Shown: positions 56,272 to 64,000 of the stretch, piece by piece
Numbering within the stretch: position 1 is the stretch's first letter
Layout: the number at the start of each line of letters is the position of its first letter
From: Bacteroidota bacterium
Lineage (GTDB): Bacteria > Bacteroidota > Bacteroidia > NS11-12g > UBA955
Direction of reading: 5' to 3'
Length of the DNA: 64,000 bases
Assembly (NCBI GenBank): GCA_025354385.1
Contig: JANXMZ010000043.1
Location: forward strand, 62,001 to 126,000
The notes under the pieces: model-generated
What the model saw: the letters and a program-made list of their open reading frames with translations, nothing else
What the model was told of the DNA's origin: nothing
Database searches by the model: none
Program-made: the position numbers and the translations under genes

Positions 56272-58443
56272 ATGAGTCGTAAAAAAATAATTACGGAACT
56301 GACGGAAAACAACATCATTCAAATTCTAACGGACAACAAAGGGAAAATCCTTAACCACAAACAGATTTTTTCTAAATTAAACGAAGAAAACCAGCCTTTA
56401 AATGCGGAAAGTTTATTGCCAATTCTTTATAAATTGGCTGAAAATGGCAGTATAGAAAAAAGAGATTCCTATAAATTTTATAAACTCATGGCCCCTAAAG
56501 TATTACAGGGTACCATCGATATTTCAAAAAGTGGCAGGGTATTTTTAAGAGTTGAAGACAAGGAAGAAGACTATCAGGTAGAATTCTCTTCCATTAAATT
56601 ATTGCCTTTCGATTACGTTGAAGTGGAAATTGTAAAGCAGGGCAACAAAAACCCCAAAGCCAATGTGCTAAAGCTACTTAAGCATTCCGACAAAACATAT
56701 ACTGGCATTTTGGTTCATAAAAATAATCAATGGTATATAGAACCAGACAATGTGCGCTTTCAGATGCCATTCATGACCCGTCCATTGGATTTTTTTAAGC
56801 CCGGTTACAAGGTGGCTTTTAATATCCTGGAGTGGCGCAACGAGAGCAAATTACCGAAAGCAAGTGTGAGTGAGTTGCTTGGCAAACCAGGCGAACATAA
56901 AACCGAAATGCACTCCATCTTAACCGAGTTTGGCTTGCCTGAGGCTTTCGATGCCGAAGTTCAGAAATTTTCGGACGGTATTTCAGAAACTATTACAGCC
57001 AAAGATATAGAAGGACGAGAAGACTTTAGAAAGGTACTTACTTTTACCATAGATCCAGAAACTGCCAAAGATTTTGACGATGCTATCTCCTACCAAACCC
57101 TTACCAATGGCAACTTTGAAGTAGGTGTTCACATTGCAGATGTTAGTCATTATGTAAAACCAGGCACCATACTCGACCAAGAAGCCTTAAAGCGCGCCAC
57201 CTCGGTGTATTTAGTAGACAGGGTAGTGCCAATGTTACCGTTTAAATTATCGGATGTTATTTGTTCATTGGTGCCGCATCAAGACCGTTTGACCTTTTCG
57301 GCAATATTTGAAATTACACCTAGCTTCGCCATTGATAAAATCCGTTTTGCAAAAACCATTATCTATTCAGATAAAAGATTCAGTTACGAAGAAGCTCAAA
57401 AAATATTAGATGATGGCGAAGGCATGCATTACAAAGAATTACTGCATTTAAACACTTTTGCTAAATTTCTTGCCAAACGCAGATTCGAGAATGGTGCCAT
57501 TAATTTTGAGTCCAACGAATTTAAGTTTGTGTTGGATGAAAATTTCAAACCGGTAACCATGCAGTTAAAATTAAGGCAAGATACCAATAAACTGATTGAG
57601 GAACTGATGCTTTTGGCGAATAAATCTGTGGCTGAGTTTGTTGAAAAAATGAAGCCAAAAAAACCCTTTATTTTTAGAACGCACGATGAACCCTCCGACA
57701 CCAAGTTGCAAGATTTAAAAAGATTTGTTGCCAAATTTGGATACACCTTGAACATTGACAATGAGAAATCATTGCGAAAATCCATGAATGAAATTTCAGC
57801 TGCTGTAGAAGGCAAACCCGAGCAGGATGTGGTTAGAACCATGTGTATACGCAGTATGGCCAAGGCTGTATATACCCCTAATAAACCTAGTCATTTTGGG
57901 TTAGACTTTTTATATTATTCTCATTTTACTTCGCCCATCAGAAGATACCCAGATGTGATTGCGCACCGATTATTGTATGGTTATTTGCATAATCAAACCA
58001 TGGAGCAAATATGCAATTGGAATATGAGTCAGTTGGATGCTGCCTGCAAACAAAGTTCTAAAATGGAGCAACAGGCTAGTGATGCGGAACGCGCCTCTAT
58101 TAAATATAAACAAGCTGAGTGGATGGAATCTAAAATTGGTCAGCAGTTCGAAGGTGTTATCAGTGGTTTAACCGATTGGGGTATGTTTGTTGAAATAAAA
58201 GAATACAAATGCGAAGGCCTTATTCGTTTAAATACTATCAGCGACGACCATTACACTTATGATGCCCATTTAATGGTAATAATGGGTTCTAGGTTTTTCA
58301 AACAATTTAAAATGGGAGATGTTGTACAAGTAATTGTGGCGGCTTCGAACAAAATCAGTCGCACCATTGATTTAAAATTAGTTTCCAACGAAAGGCCAAC
58401 ACGACATCAAAAAAATGACAGAGCAACCAAAAGAAGACGATAG
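56272..58443 (+). CDS. rnr: Ribonuclease R
   Basis: The protein (723 residues) has the RNase II/R layout. An N-terminal winged-helix-like region (about 1-70) is followed by cold-shock domains (about 75-215). The RNB catalytic domain holds the acidic active site (TFTIDPETAKDFDDAISYQ). A C-terminal S1 domain (FEGVISGLTDWGMFVEIKEY) precedes a basic tail ending RATKRRR. RNase R degrades structured RNA 3' to 5' and works in rRNA quality control. The stop lies inside the next gene, which starts 29 bases earlier in another frame, so translational coupling is likely. Confidence 0.96.
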   Translation: MSRKKIITELTENNIIQILTDNKGKILNHKQIFSKLNEENQPLNAESLLPILYKLAENGSIEKRDSYKFYKLMAPKVLQGTIDISKSGRVFLRVEDKEEDYQVEFSSIKLLPFDYVEVEIVKQGNKNPKANVLKLLKHSDKTYTGILVHKNNQWYIEPDNVRFQMPFMTRPLDFFKPGYKVAFNILEWRNESKLPKASVSELLGKPGEHKTEMHSILTEFGLPEAFDAEVQKFSDGISETITAKDIEGREDFRKVLTFTIDPETAKDFDDAISYQTLTNGNFEVGVHIADVSHYVKPGTILDQEALKRATSVYLVDRVVPMLPFKLSDVICSLVPHQDRLTFSAIFEITPSFAIDKIRFAKTIIYSDKRFSYEEAQKILDDGEGMHYKELLHLNTFAKFLAKRRFENGAINFESNEFKFVLDENFKPVTMQLKLRQDTNKLIEELMLLANKSVAEFVEKMKPKKPFIFRTHDEPSDTKLQDLKRFVAKFGYTLNIDNEKSLRKSMNEISAAVEGKPEQDVVRTMCIRSMAKAVYTPNKPSHFGLDFLYYSHFTSPIRRYPDVIAHRLLYGYLHNQTMEQICNWNMSQLDAACKQSSKMEQQASDAERASIKYKQAEWMESKIGQQFEGVISGLTDWGMFVEIKEYKCEGLIRLNTISDDHYTYDAHLMVIMGSRFFKQFKMGDVVQVIVAASNKISRTIDLKLVSNERPTRHQKNDRATKRRR

Positions 58444-59392
58444 TTTTGAGTTTTACCTAAGGCAAAATACCTTTGAAGGTATGCCGCAAACCCTTTACGC
58501 TCCTATGAATTATATCATGCAATTGGGAGGTAAACGCATGCGTCCTCAATTATTGTTGATGGCATTTGAAAGTATCAATGGGAAAATAAATGAAGATGCC
58601 TTTAAGCTTGCTTTGGCTATTGAAACATTTCATAACTTTAGTCTGGTGCACGATGATATCATGGATCATGCTACCTTAAGAAGAGGGAAGCAGACGGTAC
58701 ACGAGAAATGGAATAACGCTACCGCAATTTTGGCTGGCGATAATTTATTAACCAAATGCTATGCTTTGATACTGGACACTCAGGTACCTAACAAAGAGCA
58801 AATCTTGAAAATATTTACAGATACAGCCACTCAGGTTTGTGAAGGACAGCAAATGGACATGGATTTACCCCTTCAAAAAGTGGTTAATGAATCGGATTAC
58901 CTGCAAATGATTACCTATAAAACAGCTGTTTTGCCCGCAGCAGCTTTGCAAATTGGAGCATTGGCCAACAATTCAGATGACACCATTTCAAAGGCTTTTT
59001 ATGAATACGGATTAAATTTGGGTATGGCCTTTCAATTGCAAGATGATTATTTGGATACCTTTGGCACCACCGCAGCCCTTGGCAAGCAGGTAGGTGGCGA
59101 TATTTTAGAAAATAAAAAGACCATTTTGTACTTACATGCACAACAGCACTTGGATACCGAAAATAAAAACATTCTTCAAAATTGGTTCACACAAAAGGTG
59201 CATGACAATAAGGTGAAAATAGAGGCTGTAAAAAATCTTTACAAACTTGCAGGAAGCGATATTTATTTATTGCAACTAAAAACAAAATATGAAACGCTAG
59301 CGCTAAAGAAGCTTGAAGAAGCTTGCACCAATGACGGTTCCAAAGCACAATTTATACAATTATTTGAATTGATTAAAGACCGGATTAACTAA
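58415..59392 (+). CDS. Polyprenyl diphosphate synthase
   Basis: The protein has 325 residues, the usual length. Both aspartate-rich motifs are present: DDIMDHATLRRGK (first, DDxxD-like) and QDDYLDTFG (second, DDxxD). GGKRMRP binds isopentenyl diphosphate. The enzyme extends allylic diphosphates to make precursors such as the chain of menaquinone or undecaprenyl phosphate; chain length cannot be read safely. ATG 58415 overlaps rnr by 29 bases. The order rnr-polyprenyl synthase is plausible for one transcript ending at the terminator near 59453. Confidence 0.93.
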   Translation: MTEQPKEDDSFEFYLRQNTFEGMPQTLYAPMNYIMQLGGKRMRPQLLLMAFESINGKINEDAFKLALAIETFHNFSLVHDDIMDHATLRRGKQTVHEKWNNATAILAGDNLLTKCYALILDTQVPNKEQILKIFTDTATQVCEGQQMDMDLPLQKVVNESDYLQMITYKTAVLPAAALQIGALANNSDDTISKAFYEYGLNLGMAFQLQDDYLDTFGTTAALGKQVGGDILENKKTILYLHAQQHLDTENKNILQNWFTQKVHDNKVKIEAVKNLYKLAGSDIYLLQLKTKYETLALKKLEEACTNDGSKAQFIQLFELIKDRIN

Positions 59393-59452
59393 ATTTTTTC
59401 GCATTTAGTTTCGTGTATCTTTAGCCCACTAAATTTTGGTATATAAAAAAAA

Positions 59453-59477
59453 CTCCGACCATTGGCCGGAGCTTTTT
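59453..59477. terminator. Bidirectional terminator
   Basis: CTCCGACC and GGCCGGAG pair with one mismatch around a 3-base loop, with an A-run on the left and a T-run on the right, between convergent genes. Confidence 0.85.
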
Positions 59478-59494
59478 TAATATCTTATTGTAGA

Positions 59495-60535
59495 TTAATT
59501 CAGGTTAACTTTAATTAATTTGTAATCACTAGTAAGGTTATCATAACCGTAAAGCCAAACATCAACTCCATTGGTGGATAATACGTATGGGGAGAAATTT
59601 GCTTTTCCTTGATAAACAGAAAGCACCTGATAGCTTGGAGAAATTTTAACTCTCACGATACAATCGTTTCTTAATGCAAGAAATTCATCATTTTTGTAGT
59701 AAAGTACATTGTAAATACCGGTTGAATTGAAGTCGAACAATTGATTAAAGGTAGATCCCTCAGTACCAGAATACATGCTTCCATTGCTCACGAAGGCATA
59801 TATAACTCCAGAATTCGGATTGGCGGAAATAGTGTTTGTGTAGTTAAGTTGATTAGTGGAAATTGTGGAACCCCCAGTTAAACCCGTTGTTTTCCATAAA
59901 AAATTGTTATTGTTAAACCCATAATAGATCAACGGAGATTTGAAATATGTCGACGCATTTATTGCAATCGAACCACTATCAGTGTATTGTTGTGAAACAG
60001 TATTGTATTTGTATACGTAGTAAGCAGAGCCATTATAACCAGTTGGATAAATATTATCCCCATCAATTCCGAAAGGTTTTAAATAAGAAGAATTCATTGC
60101 GCGAGGTGGTGTCAAAGTTTTTGCATAAGTGAAACTGCCCATCCAATTATCTGGTGTGAAACTAGGATTGGTTACTTTGGTAAATGTTGAATAATTGCTT
60201 GGGGTATTGTATAAAGTTAAAGTATCATTAGATACGGTATAATTATATAGATAGTAGTAAAAATTCACCTGATTCTCTGTTGCTTTGTAGGCATAAGCTT
60301 GTCTACTTTTGAAGCCATCTTTCTCTAAAGTTAGCAAATAAGCGTAGTTTTTTCCATCGTTAGGGAAAACATAATATGTAGTGGTGGTAACGCTAGGATT
60401 CGTATTTACAACTTGCCAAGTACCGTATAATTTTGGTTGTGGTGGATTGTATTCCTCTTTTATTGTGGTTTCTTTCTTACAAGAGGCTATCAGGAGGATA
60501 ACTGATAAACTGAAGATTAATTTTATTTTATTCAT
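59495..60535 (-). CDS. Hypothetical lipoprotein
   Basis: The protein is about 346 residues from ATG 60535 with a lipoprotein signal (LIFSLSVILLIASCKKE). The frame extends upstream to 60574 but that part covers the promoter box. The rest is rich in Asn, Thr and Tyr and beta-prone, with short segments such as LYGTWQVVNTNPS at the start (lipocalin-like) and WLYGYDNLTSDYKLIKVNLN at the end. I recognise no catalytic motif. It is likely anchored in an envelope membrane. The function is unknown. Confidence 0.7.
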   Translation of the reverse strand: MNKIKLIFSLSVILLIASCKKETTIKEEYNPPQPKLYGTWQVVNTNPSVTTTTYYVFPNDGKNYAYLLTLEKDGFKSRQAYAYKATENQVNFYYYLYNYTVSNDTLTLYNTPSNYSTFTKVTNPSFTPDNWMGSFTYAKTLTPPRAMNSSYLKPFGIDGDNIYPTGYNGSAYYVYKYNTVSQQYTDSGSIAINASTYFKSPLIYYGFNNNNFLWKTTGLTGGSTISTNQLNYTNTISANPNSGVIYAFVSNGSMYSGTEGSTFNQLFDFNSTGIYNVLYYKNDEFLALRNDCIVRVKISPSYQVLSVYQGKANFSPYVLSTNGVDVWLYGYDNLTSDYKLIKVNLN

Positions 60536-60551
60536 TTCGTGTAAATTTTTA

Positions 60552-60559
60552 CAAAAATA
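60552..60559 (-). promoter_or_regulatory. -7 box TAnnTTTG for the lipoprotein gene
   Basis: TATTTTTG on the minus strand, 16 bases before ATG 60535. It supports the internal start. Confidence 0.55.
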
Positions 60560-60651
60560 AATGTAAATCAGCACTTAAGCAAATGTTCATAAATTAAGCA
60601 AGTCTGTAAATAACAGATAGTATTTTGACGCTATTTTCGCCTTTTGAGTTT

Positions 60652-62541
60652 ATGGCATTACAAGACACTAGTTATACAGATGATAGTATTCGGTCGTTAG
60701 ACTGGAAAGAACACATACGCATGCGTCCCGGCATGTACATTGGAAAACTTGGAGACGGAGCCTCAGCAGATGATGGCATTTATGTACTTGTAAAGGAAAT
60801 TGTGGACAATAGTATCGATGAGCACATGATGGGACATGGCAAACGCATTGATATTACTATTTCCGACAATAAAGTAATTGTTAGAGATTATGGTCGTGGT
60901 ATTCCATTGGGTAAAGTGATAGATTGTGTTAGTAAAATTAATACTGGTGGCAAATACGATTCTGGGGCTTTTCAAAAATCTGTTGGTTTGAATGGAGTCG
61001 GTACAAAAGCGGTGAACGCCCTCTCCTCTTATTTCTGTGTGCAATCTTTTAGAGATGGCAAAACCAAAAAAGTAGAATTCAGTAAAGGTGAAATTACCAA
61101 AGACCATAAAGAAACAACCAGCACCGACAAAGATGGAACCCTTATGATTTTTGAACCCGATAATACCATCTTTAAAAACTATCGGTATATTCCTGAGTTT
61201 TTAACAGAGCAAGTTTGGAATTACGCATTCTTAAATTCAGGATTAACCATCAATTTCAATGGCCAAAATTATTTATCAAAAAACGGTTTAAAAGATTTAT
61301 TAGAACACAAGGCAGATGTAGAGAATATCCTCTATCCTATCATGCATTTTCGCGAAGAGGATTTTGAAGTTGCCCTCACCCATGGTCAACAATACGGTGA
61401 AGAATATTACTCTTTTGTAAACGGGCAATACACCACACAAGGTGGCACTCACCTTGGGGCGTTTAAAGAAGCGGTTGTGAAAACATTAAGAGAATTTTAT
61501 AAAAAAGATTTTGATGCTTCTGATGTTAGAACCTCCATCACCGCAGCTATTGCTGTGAGGGTTCAGGAACCTGTATTTGAATCGCAAACTAAAACCAAGT
61601 TAGGCAGTACCGAAATTGCACCTGGTGGTCAAGGCATGCGCTCATTTGTAAGCGAAAACCTCATGAAGGTTCTTGATAATTACCTGCACAAAAACCCTAC
61701 CACTGCAGATGCTTTATTAAAGAAAATATTGCAGAATGAACGTGAACGAAAAGACATGGCAGGTGTTAGAAAATTGGCACAACAACGCGCTAAGAAAGCC
61801 AATCTTCACAATAAAAAATTAAGAGATTGTCGCATACATTTAACTGATACCAGAGATGAGAAATTTGATACCACTATTTTTATTACCGAGGGTGACAGTG
61901 CTAGTGGAAGCATAACCAAGAGTAGGAATGTTGAGCTGCAAGCGGTATTCAGCCTTAGAGGAAAACCATTGAATTGCTATGGTTTGAAAAAAAAAGTGGT
62001 TTACGAAAACGAAGAATTTAATTTATTGCAGCATGCTTTAGACATAGAGGAAGGATTGGATAATTTGCGTTTTAATAAAGTAGTAGTGGCTACCGATGCC
62101 GATGTAGATGGCATGCATATTCGCTTATTATTGCTTACATTCTTCTTGCAATTTTTTCCCGATTTGGTAAGAAACGGCCACGTGTATATTTTGCAAACGC
62201 CACTTTTCCGCGTTCGCAACAAGAAAGAAACCATCTATTGTTATAGCGATGAAGAGCGTCAACGTGCCATTGCAAAATTAGGTCATAAGCCAGAGATTAC
62301 CCGTTTTAAAGGTTTGGGTGAAATTTCACCGGGTGAGTTTGAAGCCTTTATTGGTGAGAACATGCGCCTAGAACCCATTATACTGAATAAAGAAACCAGT
62401 ATAGAAAAAATATTGAAATATTACATGGGTAAGAACACCCCTGAAAGGCAGGAATTTATTATCGACAATCTTTATATCGAGAAGGATATTACCACAGAAG
62501 AAAAAATAGTGGAGCTTGAAGAGGAAGAAGAAGCCGCCTAG
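60652..62541 (+). CDS. parE: DNA topoisomerase IV subunit B (ParE)
   Basis: About 629 residues from ATG 60652 ([10 protein letters not shown]). The GHKL ATPase domain carries [15 protein letters not shown] and GRGIPLGKV, with [20 protein letters not shown] domain follows ([12 protein letters not shown], then [13 protein letters not shown]). The C-terminal region ends with the acidic tail [10 protein letters not shown]. Size and motifs fit the Bacteroidota type IV enzyme better than gyrase B, which usually has a longer insert; the gene name is therefore inferred. It decatenates chromosomes with ParC. The ParC gene is not in this window. The earlier TTG at 60625 is not the likely start. Confidence 0.88.
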   Translation: MALQDTSYTDDSIRSLDWKEHIRMRPGMYIGKLGDGASADDGIYVLVKEIVDNSIDEHMMGHGKRIDITISDNKVIVRDYGRGIPLGKVIDCVSKINTGGKYDSGAFQKSVGLNGVGTKAVNALSSYFCVQSFRDGKTKKVEFSKGEITKDHKETTSTDKDGTLMIFEPDNTIFKNYRYIPEFLTEQVWNYAFLNSGLTINFNGQNYLSKNGLKDLLEHKADVENILYPIMHFREEDFEVALTHGQQYGEEYYSFVNGQYTTQGGTHLGAFKEAVVKTLREFYKKDFDASDVRTSITAAIAVRVQEPVFESQTKTKLGSTEIAPGGQGMRSFVSENLMKVLDNYLHKNPTTADALLKKILQNERERKDMAGVRKLAQQRAKKANLHNKKLRDCRIHLTDTRDEKFDTTIFITEGDSASGSITKSRNVELQAVFSLRGKPLNCYGLKKKVVYENEEFNLLQHALDIEEGLDNLRFNKVVVATDADVDGMHIRLLLLTFFLQFFPDLVRNGHVYILQTPLFRVRNKKETIYCYSDEERQRAIAKLGHKPEITRFKGLGEISPGEFEAFIGENMRLEPIILNKETSIEKILKYYMGKNTPERQEFIIDNLYIEKDITTEEKIVELEEEEEAA

Positions 62542-62555
62542 ATTTTTTCATTAAC

Positions 62556-63923
62556 ATGGAACCTAAAGGGGTTAAATACATTTTTTGGAGTCTAGTTGGC
62601 TTATTAATTTTTCAAAAAATTTACTATCTTTTTAATTTTAATTTCCAATATGTTGATATCGATCAGTTGGTATATTGGAACATGCTTCAAGATTATAGCA
62701 AAGGTATTTTTCATGAACCTTTTTTTTACGGTCAGGATTACAATTTTCCACTTGAAGTTTATGGTGCTTTGCTGCCATACTGGCTAGGCATGCCGGCCAA
62801 TATTGCCTTGCCTTTAGTAACCGTACTATTTACCTATACCCCATTTATGATTATTGCCACACAATGTTATAAAAGGCAACAATTCATTTCGGCCGTTGTA
62901 ATGGTATTTGTACTGAATTGCATGTCCATTCAATACGATTTAATCGTTAGCATTTCTCGTGGATTTGTGCAAGGAATTTTCACAGCCTCCTTGGCTTTGC
63001 TACTTTTAAAAAACATTCAACCATGGAAACTAGGATTAATTGGTTTTTTGCTGGGTATGGGATTTTTCATCAATCCCAATTCATTGTTCCTAAGTATTTG
63101 TATTCTTTTTATTTTATGGGATGAGAATAAGCATTCAATTCGATCGCGCCAAGTACTTGTTTTATTTTTAGGCTTAATTATAAGCTTCGTTATTAATTAT
63201 CAAATGAACTTATTTTATGTGGTAAATCCCAATTTCAATCTGCATTTTAAAGAGCCAATGAGATATGACATAAGCGACATTAAAAGATTGTTCGCATTGG
63301 ATGCGCATTGGGTAGGACTTACCCCATTTATTTGGCATTTTGCAAGTTTATTACTCCTAATTTGGCTCGTTGCTATTTTTTATTTCGTGCGAATAAAACA
63401 AAAATCATATGTTGTTTTTACGAGCCTTCTATTTTTACTAATACTGGTTTCATTACCGCTTTCTAAATGTGGCGATGGCACTGTGTCTTTCTTATTTCCT
63501 TATTCGCGTTTTTATTTGACTATTCCCATTGTCTTGGCATTATTATTAACCCGATTGAATGGGATTTATTTAATGCACAAGCATTTACCGGTGTTATTTT
63601 GGATGTCCATACTTTTTATTGCGTGTGGTTACACTGTTTATAAAGTTGTAACGTTGCCTTCGCATTTAAAAAAACAATTCTCCATTGATGCCCATATCCA
63701 AATAATAAAGGTAAGTGAATTAAAGAAAAAATGCAGTAGCTTGCAACAAAACATGCGAAAGCATAGCGTTTATTTGGCCATAGCATGCGACCGTGATGAT
63801 AAATTAACTATGGTTGTCCTTGTATTTGGCAAAATGATTCTTTTGAAACAATGGGACCTGAATATGAACGTAGAACCTGGCGTATGGATAAAGAAAATGA
63901 AATTGTGCGCGAGCGCTTTTTAA
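62556..63923 (+). CDS. GT-C-like integral membrane protein with a frameshift near the 3' end
   Basis: This gene follows parE by 14 bases. About 10-11 membrane helices are visible (IFWSLVGLLIFQKIYYLF, LGLIGFLLGMGFFI, and others). A luminal acidic segment VDIDQLVYWNML near the first helix and GQDYNFPLEVYG resemble GT-C glycosyltransferases that use polyprenyl-phosphate sugars. The family is a guess. The last 40 residues of this frame (after HSVYLAIACDRDDK) have no family character. The neighbouring frame from 63803 continues as plausible protein to the window edge. A missing A in the AAA run at 63801-63803 is the simplest cause. Confidence 0.7.
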   Translation: MEPKGVKYIFWSLVGLLIFQKIYYLFNFNFQYVDIDQLVYWNMLQDYSKGIFHEPFFYGQDYNFPLEVYGALLPYWLGMPANIALPLVTVLFTYTPFMIIATQCYKRQQFISAVVMVFVLNCMSIQYDLIVSISRGFVQGIFTASLALLLLKNIQPWKLGLIGFLLGMGFFINPNSLFLSICILFILWDENKHSIRSRQVLVLFLGLIISFVINYQMNLFYVVNPNFNLHFKEPMRYDISDIKRLFALDAHWVGLTPFIWHFASLLLLIWLVAIFYFVRIKQKSYVVFTSLLFLLILVSLPLSKCGDGTVSFLFPYSRFYLTIPIVLALLLTRLNGIYLMHKHLPVLFWMSILFIACGYTVYKVVTLPSHLKKQFSIDAHIQIIKVSELKKKCSSLQQNMRKHSVYLAIACDRDDKLTMVVLVFGKMILLKQWDLNMNVEPGVWIKKMKLCASAF

Positions 63924-64000
63924 TTTATTTTTGGGATGATTATAAGGTATCGCGAATTGATTCTACCTGTATCCCCATAAATCATCATCAATTTTTAATA
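63803..64000 (+). pseudogene. Continuation of the GT-C-like gene in a shifted frame, runs off the window
   Basis: From 63803 the frame reads INYGCPCIWQNDSFETMGPE, then RRTWRMDKENEIVRERFL and continues open to 64000. In that frame TGA, TGA and TAA lie just before 63803, so it cannot be an independent upstream gene. It is best seen as the true C-terminal part of the preceding gene. Confidence 0.6.

Noticed and set aside
60652..62541. Gyrase subunit B instead of ParE
   Set aside because: Length and motif layout fit topoisomerase IV B; only a phylogeny would settle it. ParE is preferred.
63801..63811. Programmed -1 frameshift in the GT-C-like gene
   Set aside because: The run is only AAA, not a heptamer slippery site, and no downstream structure was evident.
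1..64000. Many open frames on the strand opposite large genes (for example within rpoB, rpoC, the M4 protease)
   Set aside because: They lie inside recognised genes, lack family similarity, and have codon use imposed by the real frame.
1..64000. Search for CRISPR, insertion sequences, integrases, prophage or a plasmid origin
   Set aside because: No repeat-spacer pattern, transposase, integrase or Rep gene was seen.

Overview
The window is AT-rich chromosomal DNA of a member of the Bacteroidota. Four things point there: promoter boxes of the TAnnTTTG type in front of many genes, almost no Shine-Dalgarno sequences, several large secreted proteins with type IX secretion (T9SS) C-terminal sorting domains, and the Bacteroidota forms of RpoB, RpoC, Thx and TonB. 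The order or family cannot be fixed from the sequence alone. No rRNA, CRISPR array, insertion sequence, integrase or phage gene was seen.

Layout. 1-5.6 kb: the end of an acyltransferase-3 gene, two DUF1801 genes, an AlgI-like MBOAT O-acyltransferase with its SGNH partner, a DUF3267 membrane peptidase-like protein and an AlkB dioxygenase. 5.6-8 kb: an ECF sigma factor with a RskA-type anti-sigma factor, then a TonB protein. 8-21.3 kb (minus strand): the core information-processing locus, in transcription order tRNA-Thr, Tyr, Gly, Thr, tuf, tRNA-Trp, secE, nusG, rplK, rplA, rplJ, rplL, rpoB, rpoC. It starts at a promoter near 21264 and ends at a hairpin terminator near 8008. 21.6-23.5 kb: a DEAD-box helicase, a CAU-anticodon tRNA and a GIY-YIG protein.

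23.8-53.6 kb is rich in envelope and secreted proteins. It holds a T9SS cargo gene split by one stop codon, two small outer-membrane proteins, a di-heme peroxidase, a SASA-type esterase, a Wzx-like flippase with a Wzy-like polymerase, a LysM protein, a vWA protein, a J-domain membrane protein, ribosomal protein Thx, a 1362-residue T9SS protein, an FKBP lipoprotein, an SDR oxidoreductase with a redoxin, a CoA-binding protein, a 1.7-kb-residue-class M4 metalloprotease with nine Ig-like repeats, and an intact T9SS protein beside an internally deleted relative. 53.6-56 kb: a second ECF sigma factor beside a protein that appears to span both membranes, with a cytoplasmic anti-sigma-like head, one inner-membrane helix, a long linker and a C-terminal outer-membrane barrel. 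This pair lies directly upstream of T9SS cargo on the same strand. 56-64 kb: rnr, a polyprenyl synthetase, a lipoprotein, parE and a GT-C-like membrane protein that carries a frameshift and runs off the window.

The most notable items are the sigma / dual-membrane anti-sigma / T9SS cargo unit, the split CUB-domain gene, the deleted paralogue, the three-domain tandem duplication inside the M4 protease, several genes without an AUG start (including rpoB), and conserved hairpins inside the tuf-rpoBC locus.
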